64,000 nt of DNA from Listeria cornellensis FSL F6-0969 (GCF_000525855.1 NZ_AODE01000008.1:1-64000), one strand, 5' to 3'. Numbered from the stretch's first letter, positions 37,255 to 47,936 are shown. Notes: a model not told the origin generated them from the sequence alone. Program-made: numbers and translations.

Positions 37255-38889
37255 TTACGCCTCCATTAGTAAAAGTTCTGGGTCATTTAATAACCGCTTG
37301 ATATTGTTCATAGCTTTTTGAGCTGTTGCGCCGTCGATTACGCGGTGGTCGAAGCTTAGCGATAGAGCAAGTACTGGTGCTGCTACGATTTCACCGTCTT
37401 TAACGATTGCTTTTTCTGCGATACGACCTACACCTAAAATAGCAACTTCAGGGTAGTTGATAACTGGTGTAAACCATTGTCCGCCAGCTGATCCGATATT
37501 AGAGATGGTAGAAGAACCGTGACGCATTTCTTCGCCAGTCAATTTACCGTCGCGCGCTTTTGTAGCTAATTCGTTAATTTCATTTGAGATTGCAAAAATC
37601 GATTTTTTGTCAGCGTCTTTGATAACTGGTACATAAAGACCGTGATCTGTATCTGCTGCAATACCGATATTGAAATAATGTTTGTAAACTAGTTCGTCTG
37701 TTGCGTCGTCAAGTGTCGTGTTGAGCACTGGGAACTCACGCAATGTGTTTACTAGCGCTTTTACCATGTAAGGTAGGAAAGTAAGTTTGATTCCTTTTTC
37801 AGCTGCTACGTCTTTGAAACGTTTACGGTGAACCATCAAAGCAGAAACTTCGATTTCGTCCATTAGCGTTACGTGTGGAGCAGTGTGTTTCGAGTTAACC
37901 ATTGCTTTTGCGATAGCTTTACGTGTTGGCGTTAATTTCTCGCGTGATTCTGGGTATGTTCCGCCGCTAACAACTGGCGCTGCTTTTGCTGCTGGTTTCG
38001 CTGTTGCAGTTTCTTGTGATGCCGCTGCTGGAGCTGCTTCACTTGTCGCTACTGCTGCTGTGTCGCCATTTAGGAATGCATCAACGTCTGCGCTAAGAAC
38101 GCGGTTGTTTTTGCCGGATCCTGCAACTTGACGGATATCTACGCCTTTTTCACGTGCATATTTACGTACAGATGGCATCGCGATAACTAGACCGTTTGGA
38201 TCTTTTTGCGATGATGGCGTACCGTTTCCACCTGATACTGGCGCTTGTGCTGCGTTATTATTTACAAGTTTTGCAGTGTCTGCTGGAGATTCTGGAGTAG
38301 AAGAGTGATCTGCTGTTGTTGCTTCGCCTTCAAAGTCGCCCTCGAATGTGATTAACACTTGACCAACTGTTGCTACTACGCCTTCGCCAACTAAAATGTC
38401 TTTTACAGTTCCTGCTACAGGAGATGTGATTTCTTCGACAGATTTGTCATTTTGTACTTCGAAAATGGTAGCATCTTCTTCTATTTGATCGCCTGGTTTA
38501 ACGAACCATTTCACGATTTCGCCTTCATGAATTCCTTCACCAATGTCTGGTAATTTGAATTCGTAAACGCCTTTTCCGCCTGCTGGTGCCGCTGCGGGTG
38601 TAGAGGCAGGAGCCGCTGCTGGAGCTTCTTCTGCGTCATTTTCATGACCTTCTACGCCGTCAAAAGTAATAAGAACTTGGCCGACTGTTGCTACTACGCC
38701 TTCACCGACTAAGATTTCTTTTACAGTCCCCGTTACAGGAGATGTAATTTCTTCGACAGATTTGTCATTTTGAACTTCAAAAAGGGACGCGTCTTCTTCA
38801 ATCTTGTCGCCTGGTTTAACGAACCATTTGACGATTTCTCCTTCATGTATACCTTCACCAATGTCCGGTAATTTAAATGAATATGCCAT
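37255..38889 (-). CDS. pdhC: Dihydrolipoamide acetyltransferase, E2 of pyruvate dehydrogenase
   Basis: 544 residues with two N-terminal lipoyl domains (lipoyl lysine in QNDKSVEEI in each, nearly identical), a peripheral subunit-binding domain ([20 protein letters not shown]), and the acetyltransferase domain with the active-site [10 protein letters not shown]. Ala/Pro-rich hinges separate them. It passes acetyl groups to CoA. The two lipoyl domains are almost copies of each other, including at DNA level, which suggests recent duplication or gene conversion. A 437-base repeat region separates it from pdhB. GGAGG is eight bases from the ATG. Confidence 0.97.
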   Translation of the reverse strand: MAYSFKLPDIGEGIHEGEIVKWFVKPGDKIEEDASLFEVQNDKSVEEITSPVTGTVKEILVGEGVVATVGQVLITFDGVEGHENDAEEAPAAAPASTPAAAPAGGKGVYEFKLPDIGEGIHEGEIVKWFVKPGDQIEEDATIFEVQNDKSVEEITSPVAGTVKDILVGEGVVATVGQVLITFEGDFEGEATTADHSSTPESPADTAKLVNNNAAQAPVSGGNGTPSSQKDPNGLVIAMPSVRKYAREKGVDIRQVAGSGKNNRVLSADVDAFLNGDTAAVATSEAAPAAASQETATAKPAAKAAPVVSGGTYPESREKLTPTRKAIAKAMVNSKHTAPHVTLMDEIEVSALMVHRKRFKDVAAEKGIKLTFLPYMVKALVNTLREFPVLNTTLDDATDELVYKHYFNIGIAADTDHGLYVPVIKDADKKSIFAISNEINELATKARDGKLTGEEMRHGSSTISNIGSAGGQWFTPVINYPEVAILGVGRIAEKAIVKDGEIVAAPVLALSLSFDHRVIDGATAQKAMNNIKRLLNDPELLLMEA

Positions 38890-38911
38890 TTTTTAAAAGC
38901 CTCCTGTTTTG

Positions 38912-38954
38912 TTGAGGCTCTTAGGAAATGTACTGTATTTCCTTAGAGCCTCAA
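38912..38954 (-). promoter_or_regulatory. Long hairpin immediately upstream of pdhC
   Basis: TTGAGGCTCTTAGGAAAT pairs with ATTTCCTTAGAGCCTCAA (17 of 18 pairs) around a seven-base loop, about 20 bases from the pdhC start. It is the terminal hairpin of the repeat array. It lacks a T-run, so RNA stabilisation or processing is more likely than termination. Confidence 0.6.
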
Positions 38955-39318
38955 TATGCATGAGAACGAAGTGAGCATGTAATCCATGCACTGCGCTCGT
39001 CATGTTTGGTATCTTTGAACCTAATTTTGTTGTGGCTCTTACGAAGCGTACTTTGCTAAGTTAGAGCCTCAATATGCATGAGAACAAAGTGAGCATGTAA
39101 TCCATGCACTACGCTCGTCATGTTTGGTATCTTTCGGACCTAATTCCAAGAACACAGTGAACATGTAATCCATGTACTGCGTTCTTCATATTTGGCGCCT
39201 CGGATCTAGCTTCAAGAGCCAGCCTCTCGGAAATTTCGGTGCCTCCGCAAAAACCAAGTGCGGGTTTTCACTGCGCCCCCTAACAATTTCTGTCGAGGCT
39301 AAACGGGCTCTTTCAGCT
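38912..39318 (-). repeat. Dispersed repeat family A array inside the pdh operon
   Basis: Nearly the whole 437-base gap between pdhB and pdhC is repeat. Two near-identical ~85-base copies (38943-39026 and 39061-39145) start TTAGAGCCTCAATATGCATG. A third, partial copy follows (39146-39210). The end nearest pdhB reads CTGAAAGAGCCCGTTTAG, like the copies behind pycA and the ArsR-like gene. Between copies, GTGGCTCTTA...TTAGAGCC (39032-39068) forms a hairpin. There is no open frame. Confidence 0.75.
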
Positions 39319-39326
39319 TTTCTAAT

Positions 39327-40304
39327 TTAAAACGCTAGAACTTCTTTAATACGCTCAACAATATCGTTATGGTTTGGTAACCAAACTGTTTCTGCTTGTG
39401 CGAATGGGAAGACGCTGTCTGGTGCTGTAACACGCATCACTGGTGCTTCTAGAGAAAGGATGGCGCGGTCGTTGATTTCAGCGATAACATTAGCAGCGAT
39501 TCCTGCTTGTTTTTGTGCTTCTTGAACGACTACTACGCGATTTGTTTTCTTAACGGAAGCGATGATTGTGTCTACATCCAACGGGCTGATTGTACGAAGG
39601 TCGATAACTTCAACAGATACGCCTTCTTTTTCTAGTTCTTCTGCTGCTTTCACAGATTCTTGAACCATAGCACCGTATGTGATAACAGAAACGTCTGTAC
39701 CTTCACGACGAACGGCTGCTTTACCGATTTCGATTGTGTACTCGCCTTCTGGTACTTCTTGACGGAATGAGCGGTATAATTTCATGTGCTCTAAGAAAAT
39801 AACGGGATCGTTATCGCGGATTGCTGAGATTAAAAGACCTTTTGCATCGTATGGTGTTGACGGGATAACAACTTTTAGACCTGGTGATTGTGCCATTAGG
39901 CCTTCCAAGTTATCCGCGTGAAGTTCAGGCGTATGAACCCCACCACCGAATGGCGCGCGGATCGTGATTGGAGCAGTACGAGTGCCACCAGTACGGTAAC
40001 GCATACGTGCCATTTGACCAGCAACAGAATCCATTACTTCAAAAACGAAACCGAAGAATTGAATTTCAGCAACTGGACGGAAGTCTTCTAGTGCAAGACC
40101 GATAGCAAGACCACCGATACCTGATTCTGCAAGTGGCGTATCGAATACACGATCTTCGCCAAACTCTGCTTGAAGTCCTTCAGTAGCACGGAAAACCCCG
40201 CCGTTATTACCTACATCTTCACCGAAAACGAGGACGTTCTCGTCATTTCTTAGTTCTACTGCAAGCGCATCTGTAATCGCTTGAATCATTGTTTTTTGCG
40301 CCAT
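39327..40304 (-). CDS. pdhB: Pyruvate dehydrogenase E1 beta subunit
   Basis: A 325-residue transketolase-like subunit. Typical stretches are [59 protein letters not shown] and the C-terminal [20 protein letters not shown]. With PdhA it binds thiamine diphosphate and decarboxylates pyruvate. It starts two bases behind the pdhA stop. Downstream lies the repeat array before pdhC. It is intact. Confidence 0.97.
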   Translation of the reverse strand: MAQKTMIQAITDALAVELRNDENVLVFGEDVGNNGGVFRATEGLQAEFGEDRVFDTPLAESGIGGLAIGLALEDFRPVAEIQFFGFVFEVMDSVAGQMARMRYRTGGTRTAPITIRAPFGGGVHTPELHADNLEGLMAQSPGLKVVIPSTPYDAKGLLISAIRDNDPVIFLEHMKLYRSFRQEVPEGEYTIEIGKAAVRREGTDVSVITYGAMVQESVKAAEELEKEGVSVEVIDLRTISPLDVDTIIASVKKTNRVVVVQEAQKQAGIAANVIAEINDRAILSLEAPVMRVTAPDSVFPFAQAETVWLPNHNDIVERIKEVLAF

Positions 40305-40306
40305 GA

Positions 40307-41483
<1,177 letters not shown>

Positions 41484-41991
41484 TTATTTTTTCCACTACG
41501 TATAATGTAGCAAAAATTTCGCTTGTCAGGCAAGCAATACAATGCATGGTTCGCTTCTCAATTTTCCTAACTGGATTCGTGTATTATTCGGCAAAATTTA
41601 AAAATAAAATTATGTGAAGTCTTGTCCACCACCGTTTGACTAACCCGAAAACATAATTTAGTGGCGAGATTGTGAAAAAGATAGGAAATACCTTTGCATT
41701 CACAAATTCACCTTGTTCAATGGCCCTTGTTCGGTTTCATACTTCACTGTTATATTTTTAAAACACCTTACTATTAACACACCAATCTTCCTCTTTAATT
41801 TACACCATCCATCTACATTCGTCAATAACTTAAACTTACTTTGTTTTTATTGTGTTTTCAAGGCTTCACGTTAAATCATTCGCTTTCAAAAACTGTATTA
41901 GAAAATATGATTTAAAAATGAAACTGTTATATAATAAAGCAAAGATGGCTTGGGCTTCACCTTTCGAAATTTATTTAAAATAGCCGCCTAT

Positions 41992-42011
41992 TGTTTGTGA
42001 ATTCACAAACA
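41992..42011. promoter_or_regulatory. Perfect 20-base palindrome, candidate operator
   Basis: TGTTTGTGAATTCACAAACA is its own reverse complement. TTGTGAATTCACAA resembles half-sites of Rex (TTGTGA...TCACAA), but the arms touch instead of being spaced as in Rex sites. It lies midway between pdhA and def. Which protein binds, if any, is open. Confidence 0.4.
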
Positions 42012-42157
42012 TATATATTTGTACAATACCTCGACATGACGAACAATACAATGTTCCTAATCCATAATGTTCGTATTTACAGTGTCAATATTTTAACATA
42101 AAAATCATTACTTCCCTACTGTTTACCCTATTTTACGTATCTTAAAAGTAAAATCCA

Positions 42158-42186
42158 TTCACAATATCCACTTTTTTTGGTAAAAT
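42158..42186 (+). promoter_or_regulatory. Promoter of def
   Basis: TTCACA (42158-42163) and TAAAAT (42181-42186) are 17 bases apart, about 35 bases upstream of the def start. Confidence 0.55.
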
Positions 42187-42220
42187 GAAGATAAGTTTAT
42201 AAGAACAGGGGAGAAAAACA

Positions 42221-42772
42221 ATGCTTACAATGGATGATATCGTCCGTGAAGGTGATCCTATTTTGCGCGCTGTCGCAGAACCAGTCACTTTCCCACTATC
42301 GGATGAAGACAAGAAAACTGGTCAAAAGATGTTAGAGTTTCTCATTAATAGTCAAGATCCTGAAGTCGCTGAGGAACATGAATTGCGCGGCGGTGTTGGT
42401 ATTGCTGCCCCACAAATTGCTGTTTCTAAGCGTTATATCGCGATCCATGTGCACGATGACAATGATCGTTTATACAGTTATGTTTTGTACAACCCTAAAA
42501 TTCGTAGTCATTCTGTCGAAAATGCATGCTTAGGTGGCGGTGAAGGTTGTCTTTCCGTCGATCGTGAAGTTCCAGGTTATGTGGTGCGTAGTGCGCGCGT
42601 GACGGTAGAGGGTTTTGATGAAAACGGTAAGCCAATTAAAATAAGATTGAAAAATTATCCTGCGATTGTGGTACAACATGAGATTGATCATTTAAACGGG
42701 ATTATGTTTTATGATCATATTAATAAGAAGAACCCGTCGTATTTACCACCAGATGTCACTATTTATGAATAA
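42221..42772 (+). CDS. def: Peptide deformylase
   Basis: A 183-residue metalloenzyme that removes formyl from new N-termini. All three motifs are present: [15 protein letters not shown] and HEIDHLNG (metal ligands Cys, His, His and catalytic Glu). The length and insertions are those of type II Gram-positive deformylases. GGGGAG precedes the ATG. It follows a promoter at 42158 and ends with a terminator at 42781. Confidence 0.97.
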   Translation: MLTMDDIVREGDPILRAVAEPVTFPLSDEDKKTGQKMLEFLINSQDPEVAEEHELRGGVGIAAPQIAVSKRYIAIHVHDDNDRLYSYVLYNPKIRSHSVENACLGGGEGCLSVDREVPGYVVRSARVTVEGFDENGKPIKIRLKNYPAIVVQHEIDHLNGIMFYDHINKKNPSYLPPDVTIYE

Positions 42773-42780
42773 CGAAAACG

Positions 42781-42822
42781 AAGCAATCCTGGCTGTTTGA
42801 TATAGCTTGGATTGCTTTTTTA
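42781..42822 (+). terminator. Terminator of def
   Basis: AAGCAATCC pairs with GGATTGCTT and is followed by TTTTT. Confidence 0.75.
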
Positions 42823-42952
42823 TTTGTATGATGAAATGGAAATGCTTCATCATAGTGTTATTTTTCATAAAAAGGGTATTAATTATTAAAAGCTCTTTCA
42901 AATTTAAATGACGACTACATATGAGCTTATATGGAAAATTGGGGGTTTATAA

Positions 42953-45430
42953 ATGAAGCATTTAAAGAACGGATTAAAATTATTGATTTGTATCGTCATC
43001 GTATTCGGGAGTATCGGATTAAGCACAAGCACCGAGGTGACGGCGGAATCGCCTCTTAGCGCAACCTTGCCAGCGCCTATCAATCAAGTATTTCCAGATG
43101 CTGCACTCGCGCAAGTGATTGCTACTAAGCTTGGCAAAACAGTCACTGATACAGTAACTGTTGCTGATTTGAATACCATTACGAGTATTTCTGATGCCGA
43201 GGGTTCAGGCAAAGGAATAACTTCACTTGATGGCATGCAGAATTTAAACAATATTCAAGGGTTAAGACTAAACTCAAATAATATCAGTGATTTAACACCC
43301 ATTGCTGGACTTACTAATATCACTTCTCTATACATCTCCGCTAATCATATAAGCGATATTACCCCTCTAGCTGGACTTACCAAATTAGTGGCTGGTCGAT
43401 TTGACTCTCAGACTATCACTTTGCCGCAAGTTTCCAATAACGGGTCTTTAGTATTAAACTTAACTGGTGTTCTGAAAAATATGAGTGGTGACATTCCAAC
43501 CACAATTAATACCATAAGTAATAGCGGTTCTTATAGTATCCCAAATGTCACTTGGAACGGCTTAACATCGCAGACTAGTCTTAGTTTTAGATTTATCCAG
43601 GATGTTGTTGTAAACGGGGCTGTAATTGGTACTTTCCACGGAACAGTGACGCAGCCGACACAAAATGTGGCGCTTAATCCGATTGGACCGATAAATACGA
43701 TTTTTCCTGATGAAAATTTAGCACAAATTATTGCAACGAAACTAGGAAAGAATGTAACGGATATCGTGAATCAAGCTGATTTGAACACGATTGTATCTTT
43801 AGGTGACAGCGAAACATTGAATAGGGGTATTACGTCTTTGGTTGGTATGGAACATTTAAAATATATTACTTCTTTAAATTTAATAAATAATAATATTTCA
43901 GACGTGACGCCTCTAAGTGGCTTAACTCAACTGGGAATTTTAAGATTGATCGGCAATCATATTAACGACATTAGTCCGCTTGCTAACCTAACTAATCTCT
44001 CTAGTTTCCGTTTTGATTCGCAGACGTTCACATCGCCAGCGGTCAATACAACAGACCCACTCAGCATCGTGGAAATGTCAATCACAAGTATCGATGGCAG
44101 TCAGCTACCACCGGATACGATTTCAAATGGTGGAACTTTTATCGCTCCAATGATTACTTGGACTGGTTTAACAAATCAGTTAAGCGTACAATACACATTT
44201 GCTAAGACGATAGTACTTGGGGGCTATGCTGGATCTTTTCAAGGTACTGTTACGATACCTTTAATCCCCGATACAACACCACCAGTCATAACAGCCGATT
44301 CTAGCTTTACTTACGAACAACATGATACTGCAACCGCTAGTCAGTTTTTGCTGGATGTTAATGCGATAACAGATGATGGTTCTGTTATTACCTCTGATTT
44401 TGCAACGGCAGTAAACTTGGATGTGGTTGGTGATTACACTGTTACGTTAAATTCTACGGATAATATGGGAAATGTAGCGACACCAGAGACCGTTACTGTT
44501 CATGTGGTGGATACGGTTCCTCCCGTGATAACTGCCGATAGTGCGTATACGTATGAATCTGGTAGCGTGCTTAATGAAGCTATTTTTCTACAAGATATTC
44601 ATGCAAAAACGGATGATGGTTCCGCGATTACTTCGGATTTTGTAGATGTAGTCGATTCGGCGGTTGTAGGTGATTATACTGTTACACTAACGGCGACGGA
44701 TCAGTATGGAAATGTTGCAAATCCGGTGCGTGTTGTTGTGCATATTGTCGATACGACGCCACCAGTGATTACCGCATCCCCTATTGTCACTTATGAAATC
44801 GATCAAGCGGTAAGTGAATCAGATTTTTTGGATAGCATTGCAGCAAAAACGGATGATGGTTCCGCGATTACTTCGGACTTTGAATCGGCCGTGAATTTCG
44901 CTATTCCGGGCGAGTATACTGTTACTTTGCAATCTACCGATAATTTTGGGAACGTTGCGGAACCCGTGCGTGTGACTGTCAAAATTGTTAGCTCGACAGT
45001 CCCTGTAATTTCGGCGGATAGTGATGTGACTTATCAGCAATACGCGACGGTTAGTGCAGCGCAATTTTTGAGGGATGATAAAGCCAGTGCTAGCAATGAT
45101 GGTGTCGTTTCTTCTGATTTTGCGAGTGCGGTAAATTTGGAGATAGCTGGTGATTATATTGTTACATTGAACGCAGTGAATTCGGATGGGAATGTTGCGG
45201 TTCCTGTGAAAGTGACAGTTCATGTGCTTGCGCCGAAACCGGATGACCCTACCAATCCTATTAATCCTGTCAATCCGACAAAGCCTGTGCCAAATAAAAG
45301 TCAGGTAGATTCGAATAAGTCGGAGGACGTACAACGCTTGCCTAAAACCGGCGATTCCTCGCTTCCACTTGCCGCATTTGGTTGGATTATATTTGTTTCA
45401 GGAGTTCTATTATTGAAAAAAAGAAAATAG
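42953..45430 (+). CDS. LPXTG-anchored internalin-like surface protein with two LRR modules and Ig-like repeats
   Basis: An 825-residue cell-wall protein. A signal peptide ends near VTAES. Two homologous ~205-residue modules follow; each has a cap (INxxFPDxxLAQxIATKLGK), only two to three internalin-type leucine-rich repeats (ITSLDGMQNLNNIQGLRLNS, then NNISDLTPIAGL) and an inter-repeat Ig domain. Four ~80-residue repeats then start (D)TTPPVITAD and end VGDYTVTLxxTDxxGNVAxPxxV. A proline-rich spacer and LPKTG with a hydrophobic helix and KKRK complete the sortase signal. Internalin-family proteins mediate adhesion, but the very short LRR arrays make the ligand unguessable. It has a GGGGG ribosome site. 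Confidence 0.9.
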   Translation: MKHLKNGLKLLICIVIVFGSIGLSTSTEVTAESPLSATLPAPINQVFPDAALAQVIATKLGKTVTDTVTVADLNTITSISDAEGSGKGITSLDGMQNLNNIQGLRLNSNNISDLTPIAGLTNITSLYISANHISDITPLAGLTKLVAGRFDSQTITLPQVSNNGSLVLNLTGVLKNMSGDIPTTINTISNSGSYSIPNVTWNGLTSQTSLSFRFIQDVVVNGAVIGTFHGTVTQPTQNVALNPIGPINTIFPDENLAQIIATKLGKNVTDIVNQADLNTIVSLGDSETLNRGITSLVGMEHLKYITSLNLINNNISDVTPLSGLTQLGILRLIGNHINDISPLANLTNLSSFRFDSQTFTSPAVNTTDPLSIVEMSITSIDGSQLPPDTISNGGTFIAPMITWTGLTNQLSVQYTFAKTIVLGGYAGSFQGTVTIPLIPDTTPPVITADSSFTYEQHDTATASQFLLDVNAITDDGSVITSDFATAVNLDVVGDYTVTLNSTDNMGNVATPETVTVHVVDTVPPVITADSAYTYESGSVLNEAIFLQDIHAKTDDGSAITSDFVDVVDSAVVGDYTVTLTATDQYGNVANPVRVVVHIVDTTPPVITASPIVTYEIDQAVSESDFLDSIAAKTDDGSAITSDFESAVNFAIPGEYTVTLQSTDNFGNVAEPVRVTVKIVSSTVPVISADSDVTYQQYATVSAAQFLRDDKASASNDGVVSSDFASAVNLEIAGDYIVTLNAVNSDGNVAVPVKVTVHVLAPKPDDPTNPINPVNPTKPVPNKSQVDSNKSEDVQRLPKTGDSSLPLAAFGWIIFVSGVLLLKKRK

Positions 45431-45435
45431 TATAG

Positions 45436-45492
45436 AAAAACCCCTAAAGGTTAGATGACTAGAAATAGGTTGTCTGGCCTTTGGGGATTTTT
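45436..45492. terminator. Terminator of the surface protein gene
   Basis: AAAAACCCCTAAAGG pairs with CCTTTGGGGATTTTT, with a smaller internal stem. It begins six bases past the stop and can also end the VanZ-like transcript. Confidence 0.75.
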
Positions 45493-45522
45493 CTTGTAAT
45501 CGTGTTTAAAAATGATTTTTTG

Positions 45523-46091
45523 CTAGAAATTATAGAGCTTCATTTTTTTGAAAAGTGGTTTGCAGAGTCGGAACAATGCGTAACCAATGAAGCCTCCACT
45601 TACATTCAATATTACGTCATCTATATCAGCCGATCGGAATGCGGTTTGAAAAACAATATTTTGTGCTAGCTGGGATAGCTCAATAAATAATGAGGCGGAT
45701 AAAGAAATCCAAAACATTCTTTTCCATGAGACTCGGCATTTGGAACAAAGTGGGTATAAGCAGCCTAGCGGGATGAACATAATAATATTGCCGATGACTT
45801 GATATAGCGCGTGATTTCGGCCGCCATCGCCCATTTGTGTGTAGATATCTCCCATTGCGGCAAAGGGAATGATATTTACGCCTAGTTGGAAAATAGTTGC
45901 CCCTCCTCCTCCGATTTCCCGATCTATCAATATTGGAAATATCGTATAGCCGACTACTCCCACTATGTATATGAGCATGATCGATTTAAAAATTATTCGC
46001 TTGATTGTTTCTTTTTTTTCTGAGCCATGTGAACAAAAAAAATAATGTATACGATTGGTGTTATGACGACTAATACTGGTGCCTCTATCAT
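45523..46091 (-). pseudogene. VanZ-like membrane protein, two apparent frameshifts
   Basis: About 190 residues with five transmembrane helices. VGYTIFPILIDREI, NIIPFAA, GNIIMFIPLGCLYPL, SASLFIELSQLAQ and SADIDDVILNVSGGFIGYAL are VanZ-family motifs. The likely start is ATG 46091 (AAGGAGAT upstream), giving MIEAPVLVVITPIVYIIFLF. This requires one base fewer in each of two eight-base runs (46012-46019 and 46035-46042). VanZ-like proteins are associated with envelope stress and lipoglycopeptide tolerance; the function here is unknown. Confidence 0.75.
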
Positions 46092-46247
46092 TTTTATCTC
46101 CTTTGATGTGTTTGGTTGTAGTTATTATATCTAAATGTGCTCGAATCGGCAATTTTTCACTCGAAATAATTCGGAAATTACATCCATTTTTACAGCTTCA
46201 TAAGCGTTTTTCTGGTAAAATGGAAGAGCAGAGAGAAGGTGTTTCAG

Positions 46248-47243
46248 ATTGAGCGTTATGACCGTCAAATGCGGGTAGCACAGATTGGGAAGACAGGACA
46301 GGAAACAGTGCAGGCGAGTACGATTTTAATTATTGGGGTGGGCGCGATTGGTACATATGCAGCTGAAATCGCAGCTCGAATGGGATTTGGACGGCTTATT
46401 TTAGTGGATCGGGATTTTGTGGAATTATCGAATTTGCAACGGCAGACGTTGTTTACGGAACAGGATGCGATGCAAAAAGAGGCGAAAGCATGGGCGGCAG
46501 CGAAAGCTTTGCGCGCGATTAATCGGGATATTAAGGTTGATTTTTTGGTGGATGATGCAAATCGGCAGTCTTTGTCGGCTTATGCTGGCACGGTCGATGC
46601 GGTTTTAGATTGTACGGATAATTTTGCTACGCGGCGCTTTTTGAATCAGTGGTGTTTGGAACAGCAAGTGCCTTGGGTTTTTGCGTCATGTGCGGGGACT
46701 TTTGCGAATGTGATGCCGATTATTCCTGGTGAAACGGCTTGTTTACATTGTTTGATGGAGAAAATGCCACTTTTCAATGAGACAAGTTGTGATATTATCG
46801 GGGTTCATGGTGCGCTTATTCCAATGCTTGCGGGGCTTCAGGTGTCCCTTTTGACAAAACTATTGCTCGGAGAACGAAGCGCGAAATATTATCAGATGGA
46901 TAATTGGGAGATGACATTTCAGGCGTTTGGTGTGACTCGGAATCCTGATTGTGCGGTTTGTGTACGCGGCGAGAAGGCTGAGATTTCGTTTTCGAAACAG
47001 CCAGTTCTACTTTGCGGACGTGACACGGTGCAATTTCAGATTGGTGCAGCGATTGATTTTCGCGAACTAGAAATGGTGCTTCAAAATCAAGATATTATTT
47101 TTCAAACGAATCGCTTTGTTCTGACGTTTACTTTTCAAGGGTATGATTTCACTGTTTTTCAAAACGGGCGTGTGTTAGTGCATGGGACGGCTGATTTAGT
47201 GGTGGCGAAGAAGCAGTATCAACACTTTTTTAATGAAATTTGA
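46248..47243 (+). CDS. moeB: MoeB/ThiF-type adenylyltransferase
   Basis: About 331 residues. The adenylation domain has IIGVGAIGTYAAEIAARMG, DRDFVELSNLQRQTLF and the zinc pairs CLHC and CAVC; a ~90-residue C-terminal domain follows. MoeB adenylates the Gly-Gly end of MoaD so it can receive sulfur for molybdopterin synthesis. Homologues begin with (M)ERYDRQM. Here that methionine codon is ATT (46248), six bases behind AAGGTG. The nearest ordinary start, GTG at 46239, has its ribosome site touching it. So either a rare ATT start or the GTG is used. The gene is first of a two-gene unit with moaB, opposite in strand to the other moa genes. Confidence 0.88.
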   Translation: MERYDRQMRVAQIGKTGQETVQASTILIIGVGAIGTYAAEIAARMGFGRLILVDRDFVELSNLQRQTLFTEQDAMQKEAKAWAAAKALRAINRDIKVDFLVDDANRQSLSAYAGTVDAVLDCTDNFATRRFLNQWCLEQQVPWVFASCAGTFANVMPIIPGETACLHCLMEKMPLFNETSCDIIGVHGALIPMLAGLQVSLLTKLLLGERSAKYYQMDNWEMTFQAFGVTRNPDCAVCVRGEKAEISFSKQPVLLCGRDTVQFQIGAAIDFRELEMVLQNQDIIFQTNRFVLTFTFQGYDFTVFQNGRVLVHGTADLVVAKKQYQHFFNEI

Positions 47244-47255
47244 GGAGGCGTGAAA

Positions 47256-47741
47256 ATGGAGCAGAAGGAATTTATTCAGGCGCGAGTTGGCATTTTAACG
47301 ATTAGTGATACGAGGGATTTGGACACGGATAAAAGCGGGCAGTTGCTAGCGGAGGCGCTTGCGGAGGCGGGCCATGTTGTCGTACAGCGCATGGTTGTGA
47401 AAGATGATGATTTCTTGATTAATGAGGGTTTGGCGGGGCTGAAGCCGCAATCTGATTGTGTGATTTCGAATGGTGGGACCGGAATTGCGGTTCGTGATGT
47501 GACATTTGAGGCGTTGCGGGATCAAGTCGCACAGGAGATTCCTGGGTTTGGTGAATTGTTCCGGATGTTGAGTTATAAAGAGATTGGGACGCGTGCGATG
47601 TTGTCACGAGCTTTTGCTGGATTTACACTCGATAATGTCTTACTATTTGTAATCCCAGGCTCGTCCAATGCGTGTGGGCTTGCAATCAATCAGCTGATTA
47701 TTCCAGAGTTGCCACATTTTTTAGCAGAACGTCGAAAATAA
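47256..47741 (+). CDS. moaB: Molybdenum cofactor biosynthesis protein MoaB/MogA
   Basis: A ~161-residue MoaB-type protein. GILTISDTRDLDTDKSGQLL, VVKDDDFLI, VISNGGTGIAVRDVTFEAL and AGFTLDNVLLFVIPGSSNA fit molybdopterin adenylyltransferase (MogA) or its MoaB relative, which prepares molybdopterin for metal insertion. GGAGG is well spaced from ATG 47256; a GTG at 47250 is too close. It is six to twelve bases behind moeB. The transcript ends at a strong hairpin. Confidence 0.9.
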   Translation: MEQKEFIQARVGILTISDTRDLDTDKSGQLLAEALAEAGHVVVQRMVVKDDDFLINEGLAGLKPQSDCVISNGGTGIAVRDVTFEALRDQVAQEIPGFGELFRMLSYKEIGTRAMLSRAFAGFTLDNVLLFVIPGSSNACGLAINQLIIPELPHFLAERRK

Positions 47742-47751
47742 GCATAGGCAC

Positions 47752-47789
47752 AAAAAATCCTAACGGCGTGTATGTCGCTAGGATTTTTT
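47752..47789. terminator. Two-way terminator between moaB and the small ORF
   Basis: AAAAAATCCTA pairs with TAGGATTTTTT, with inner GGCG/TCGC pairing. It ends moaB on the plus strand and the 42-residue frame plus FMN reductase on the minus strand. Confidence 0.85.
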
Positions 47790-47796
47790 GCGTTAT

Positions 47797-47925
47797 TTAT
47801 AGACTCGAATCGTTGGCGATAAATTTCGCTAGCAAGTCATAATAGCCGTTCACATTGTATAAGATACATGGATTCACGTACTCGCCTATTCTGCCCCACC
47901 AAATACTGCGATATAATTCAAACAT
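47797..47925 (-). CDS. 42-residue small protein behind the FMN reductase
   Basis: A short frame starts 11 bases past the reductase stop with AGGAG five bases before its ATG, and ends eight bases before the shared terminator. The peptide is MFELYRSIWWGRIGEYVNPC, then ILYNVNGYYDLLAKFIANDS and SL. It is rich in aromatic residues (two Trp, five Tyr) and has an amphipathic look. I do not recognise it. Position, ribosome site and tight fit against the terminator argue for a real, co-expressed small gene. Confidence 0.55.
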   Translation of the reverse strand: MFELYRSIWWGRIGEYVNPCILYNVNGYYDLLAKFIANDSSL

Positions 47926-47936
47926 TGCAACTCCTA

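Noticed and set aside
42036-42074. GAACA...TGTTC arms resembling a LexA/SOS box upstream of def
   Set aside because: The spacing between GAAC and GTTC does not fit the Gram-positive LexA box (four bases), and def is not an SOS gene.
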